A stretch of DNA of 5,770 bases from an uncultured Bacteroidales bacterium (GTDB taxonomy: Bacteria; Bacteroidota; Bacteroidia; Bacteroidales; Paludibacteraceae). Below the pieces are notes generated by a model. That model saw only the letters and a program-made list of their open reading frames with translations, had not been told where the DNA came from and searched no databases. Positions 4,295 to 5,770 of this stretch are shown here, piece after piece (position 1 is the first letter of the stretch; each line of letters opens with the position of its first letter). The position numbers and the translations under genes were made by a program. Location of the stretch: positions 1 to 5,770 of the forward strand of contig CALEPS010000036.1 in assembly GCA_937910305.1 (NCBI GenBank), in the 5' to 3' direction.

Positions 4295-5380
4295 ATGCCT
4301 TATGTAGATAAAATAACTGTTGATGACACGACATATGATATCCGGGATACGGTAAATGCAAACGAAATAAAAAATATTGAATCTTTTTTTCCGCATAGTG
4401 GCGATACTGGAACGATTGTCACTGTGAATGGTACTGTGGATGTGCCTCTCGCAGAATTAGTAGTTTATGGCAAATCTACTCAGGACGGCACGCCAACGCC
4501 CTCCGCGCCCGTGAACATCGTGACGGCGGGCAGCTCTGGCACCCTGCCGATGGTAAGCGCGGGGAAAAACCTGCTCATCCCCAAGGCCGACGGGACCTAC
4601 ACGCAGCAGGGGGTCACCTACGTCATAAGCGACGGAAGCATATCCGTAAGCGGCACGTATACGGGCAGCGCGTTCAGCGTGGCGGTGTTCGGGAATTACG
4701 TGCTGCCGCCCGGTTCATACTACTTCAACGGTCAGAACGGCGTGGACTCGGGGAATTATAAGCTCACGTTGCAACTTTTTAACCTTGACACGAGTCTACA
4801 GATGGTGAACCTTGACCGGGGTACGGACTATGCGTTTACATTTACCAACGCGACGAACGTGCAGGTGCGGATCGGCTTCAGGGCGGGGCTGACGCTGAGC
4901 GAACCGGCGGTCATGACGCCAATGATTCGCCCGGCGACCATCACGGACGCGGCCTTCGCGCCCTACAACGGCATTTCCGTCGCCATCCCCGCGCCCAACG
5001 GTCTGCCGGGCATCGCGGTGTCCAGCGGCGGCAACTACACCGACGCGGATGGCCAGCAGTGGATCTGCGACACCTTCGACCTGACGGCGGGGACGTATAC
5101 GAGGCGGTGCAGCACGATTCTCAGCTACGATGACGAGACCATTCCGGGCGCGTATCTCTCCACCACGGGTGGCCTGACCGCGGGCGCGACGGTCGTATAC
5201 GCCCTCGCTACGCCCGTGACCACGTCGCTGACGGAGGCGCAGCTTACGGCGCTGCGATCATTACGTGGTAAGACTGGGATAACAAACATATATAGTACAG
5301 ATACCGGAGAACCAGAAATACGTGCGGAACTATACATTGACATTCCGACTTACATTGACAGTATAATCAATAGGGAATAA
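4295..5380 (+). CDS. Mosaic tail-fibre / minor structural protein, candidate receptor-binding protein
   Basis: The 361-aa product starts at ATG 4295, seven bases after AAAGGAGGG (4280-4288 area). An in-frame TTG at 4274 would precede that ribosome site. Residues 1-20 (MPYVDKITVDDTTYDIRDT) match the typical start of phage fibre or head-fibre proteins. Residues 52-75 contain the junction motif GKSTQDGTPTPSAPV known from phage minor structural proteins. Residues 64-320 are beta-rich, Gly/Ser/Thr-rich and probably a surface-binding domain. The end (GKTGITNIYSTDTGEPEI, YIDSI) is again a conserved fibre tail. The centre is much richer in GC than both ends (for example 42 of 60 bases at 4501-4560 against 20 of 60 at 4321-4380), so the middle domain was probably acquired by recombination. 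No catalytic motif is visible. Confidence 0.85.
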   Translation: MPYVDKITVDDTTYDIRDTVNANEIKNIESFFPHSGDTGTIVTVNGTVDVPLAELVVYGKSTQDGTPTPSAPVNIVTAGSSGTLPMVSAGKNLLIPKADGTYTQQGVTYVISDGSISVSGTYTGSAFSVAVFGNYVLPPGSYYFNGQNGVDSGNYKLTLQLFNLDTSLQMVNLDRGTDYAFTFTNATNVQVRIGFRAGLTLSEPAVMTPMIRPATITDAAFAPYNGISVAIPAPNGLPGIAVSSGGNYTDADGQQWICDTFDLTAGTYTRRCSTILSYDDETIPGAYLSTTGGLTAGATVVYALATPVTTSLTEAQLTALRSLRGKTGITNIYSTDTGEPEIRAELYIDIPTYIDSIINRE

Positions 5381-5399
5381 AGCATATTGACTTGGTGAT

Positions 5400-5428
5400 T
5401 TGACTTTCCCTCTTCTTCGTAGTATAAT
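5400..5428 (+). promoter_or_regulatory. Strong sigma-A-type promoter for the 83-aa gene
   Basis: TTGACT (5400-5405) and a perfect TATAAT (5423-5428) are separated by 17 bases. The expected start is near 5435, giving a leader of about 26 bases before ATG 5461. The -10 box lies in the loop of a 14-bp inverted repeat whose right arm covers the ribosome site. Confidence 0.82.
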
Positions 5429-5461
5429 CGTGGAGATAATATACAAGGGAGGAGAGGGAAA
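5405..5461 (+). promoter_or_regulatory. Ribosome-site-blocking hairpin formed only by readthrough RNA
   Basis: Bases 5405-5418 (TTTCCCTCTTCTTC) pair with 5448-5461 (GGAGGAGAGGGAAA) as 14 continuous pairs, two of them G-U. The right arm contains GGAGG (5448-5452) and the A of the ATG. RNA coming from upstream would hide the start; RNA from the nested promoter, starting near 5435, lacks the left arm and leaves it open. Confidence 0.65.
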
Positions 5462-5712
5462 TGCGAAGATTAAAGGGGACGGACGGAAACATTTTTGCCA
5501 ACGAGGACGTTTTTGAGGAGATCGTTAACAATTCACGATTCAGAAAGTTTGTCGGCGACTGTATTACGCACTATTTGTATACGAAAACAGCGAGGATGCA
5601 AGATTACCCGGTTCCGGAAGACGTGAGTGAAAATTTTTCGACAATTAATATTTCCAAGATTACCAGCGAAGACAAACTATACATCACGGAAAACGGCATT
5701 TTGGACGAATAG
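5461..5712 (+). CDS. Small phage protein of unknown function (83 aa)
   Basis: ATG 5461 follows GGAGG (5448-5452) by 8 bases and is preceded by its own promoter. The product is soluble and mixed in charge, with an N-terminal helix-rich part (residues 14-40, NEDVFEEIVNNSRFRKFVGD) and a short acidic end (EDKLYITENGILDE). It has no signal, membrane, metal or helix-turn-helix motif that I can name, and I do not recognise the family. A dedicated strong promoter plus a barrier to readthrough translation suggests that its timing or dose matters, as for lysis or regulatory genes, but nothing in the sequence proves that. The last 58 bases of the window after it show no supported feature. Confidence 0.8.
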   Translation: MRRLKGTDGNIFANEDVFEEIVNNSRFRKFVGDCITHYLYTKTARMQDYPVPEDVSENFSTINISKITSEDKLYITENGILDE

Positions 5713-5770
5713 ATTCGCGTTGGCTTACTACGTGCGCAAATTATGAACGAGCCTATCTTCGCTACGTTCG

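Noticed and set aside
5743..5770. ATG opening a frame (MNEPIFATF) that runs off the window end
   Set aside because: There is no ribosome site upstream and only nine codons are visible, so it cannot be supported.
1..5770. CRISPR array, reverse transcriptase-based diversity element or insertion sequence
   Set aside because: No regularly spaced short repeats, no reverse transcriptase or template/variable repeat pair, and no transposase were found on either strand.

Overview
The window looks like part of a temperate tailed-phage genome from a Gram-positive anaerobe, probably a gut Clostridia/Bacillota host. The reasons are strong AGGAGG-type ribosome sites, sigma-A-like promoters, a tyrosine integrase, phage-type tail and fibre proteins, and phage-borne tRNAs. 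All genes read on the + strand. The host assignment is inference; no taxonomic marker is present.

Layout. (1) 1-937 is the end of a tail/adhesion module: the C-terminus of a BspA-type leucine-rich-repeat protein, a 68-aa protein of unknown function, and a 135-aa protein with two CBM5/12-like carbohydrate-binding units. (2) 938-2158 is the integration module: a strong extended -10 promoter lying in the loop of a terminator hairpin, a complete tyrosine recombinase, and just downstream a 50-nt antisense copy of the 3' half of a tRNA-Cys(GCA) gene, which is best read as the phage attP core. (3) 2159-3125 is a compact accessory/tRNA block: tRNA-Thr(TGT), two tandem small-gene cassettes with an identical 33-nt leader and matching terminators that hold the stop codon in the loop, tRNA-Lys(TTT) with encoded CCA, and a probable 20-aa peptide. 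(4) 3145-5380 holds a 102-aa DUF6582-like protein, a calcineurin-type metallophosphoesterase with all its metal motifs, and a mosaic tail-fibre-like protein whose centre is far more GC-rich than its ends. (5) 5381-5712 is a strong promoter inside a 14-bp hairpin that would hide the ribosome site of the 83-aa gene it drives.

How the parts fit. Phage-like genes on both sides of the tRNA-Cys half indicate attP rather than a prophage end. Integration into a host tRNA-Cys gene would place the integrase and tail module at one prophage end and the tRNA/accessory/second-fibre block at the other. The most interesting signal is regulatory. At two separate places (943-997 and 5400-5461) a near-consensus promoter sits between the arms of an inverted repeat, so readthrough RNA would form a terminator or a ribosome-blocking hairpin, whereas RNA started at the nested promoter lacks the left arm and escapes it. 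This resembles the known phage T4 arrangement at genes such as e, but here it appears with both a transcriptional and a translational version.
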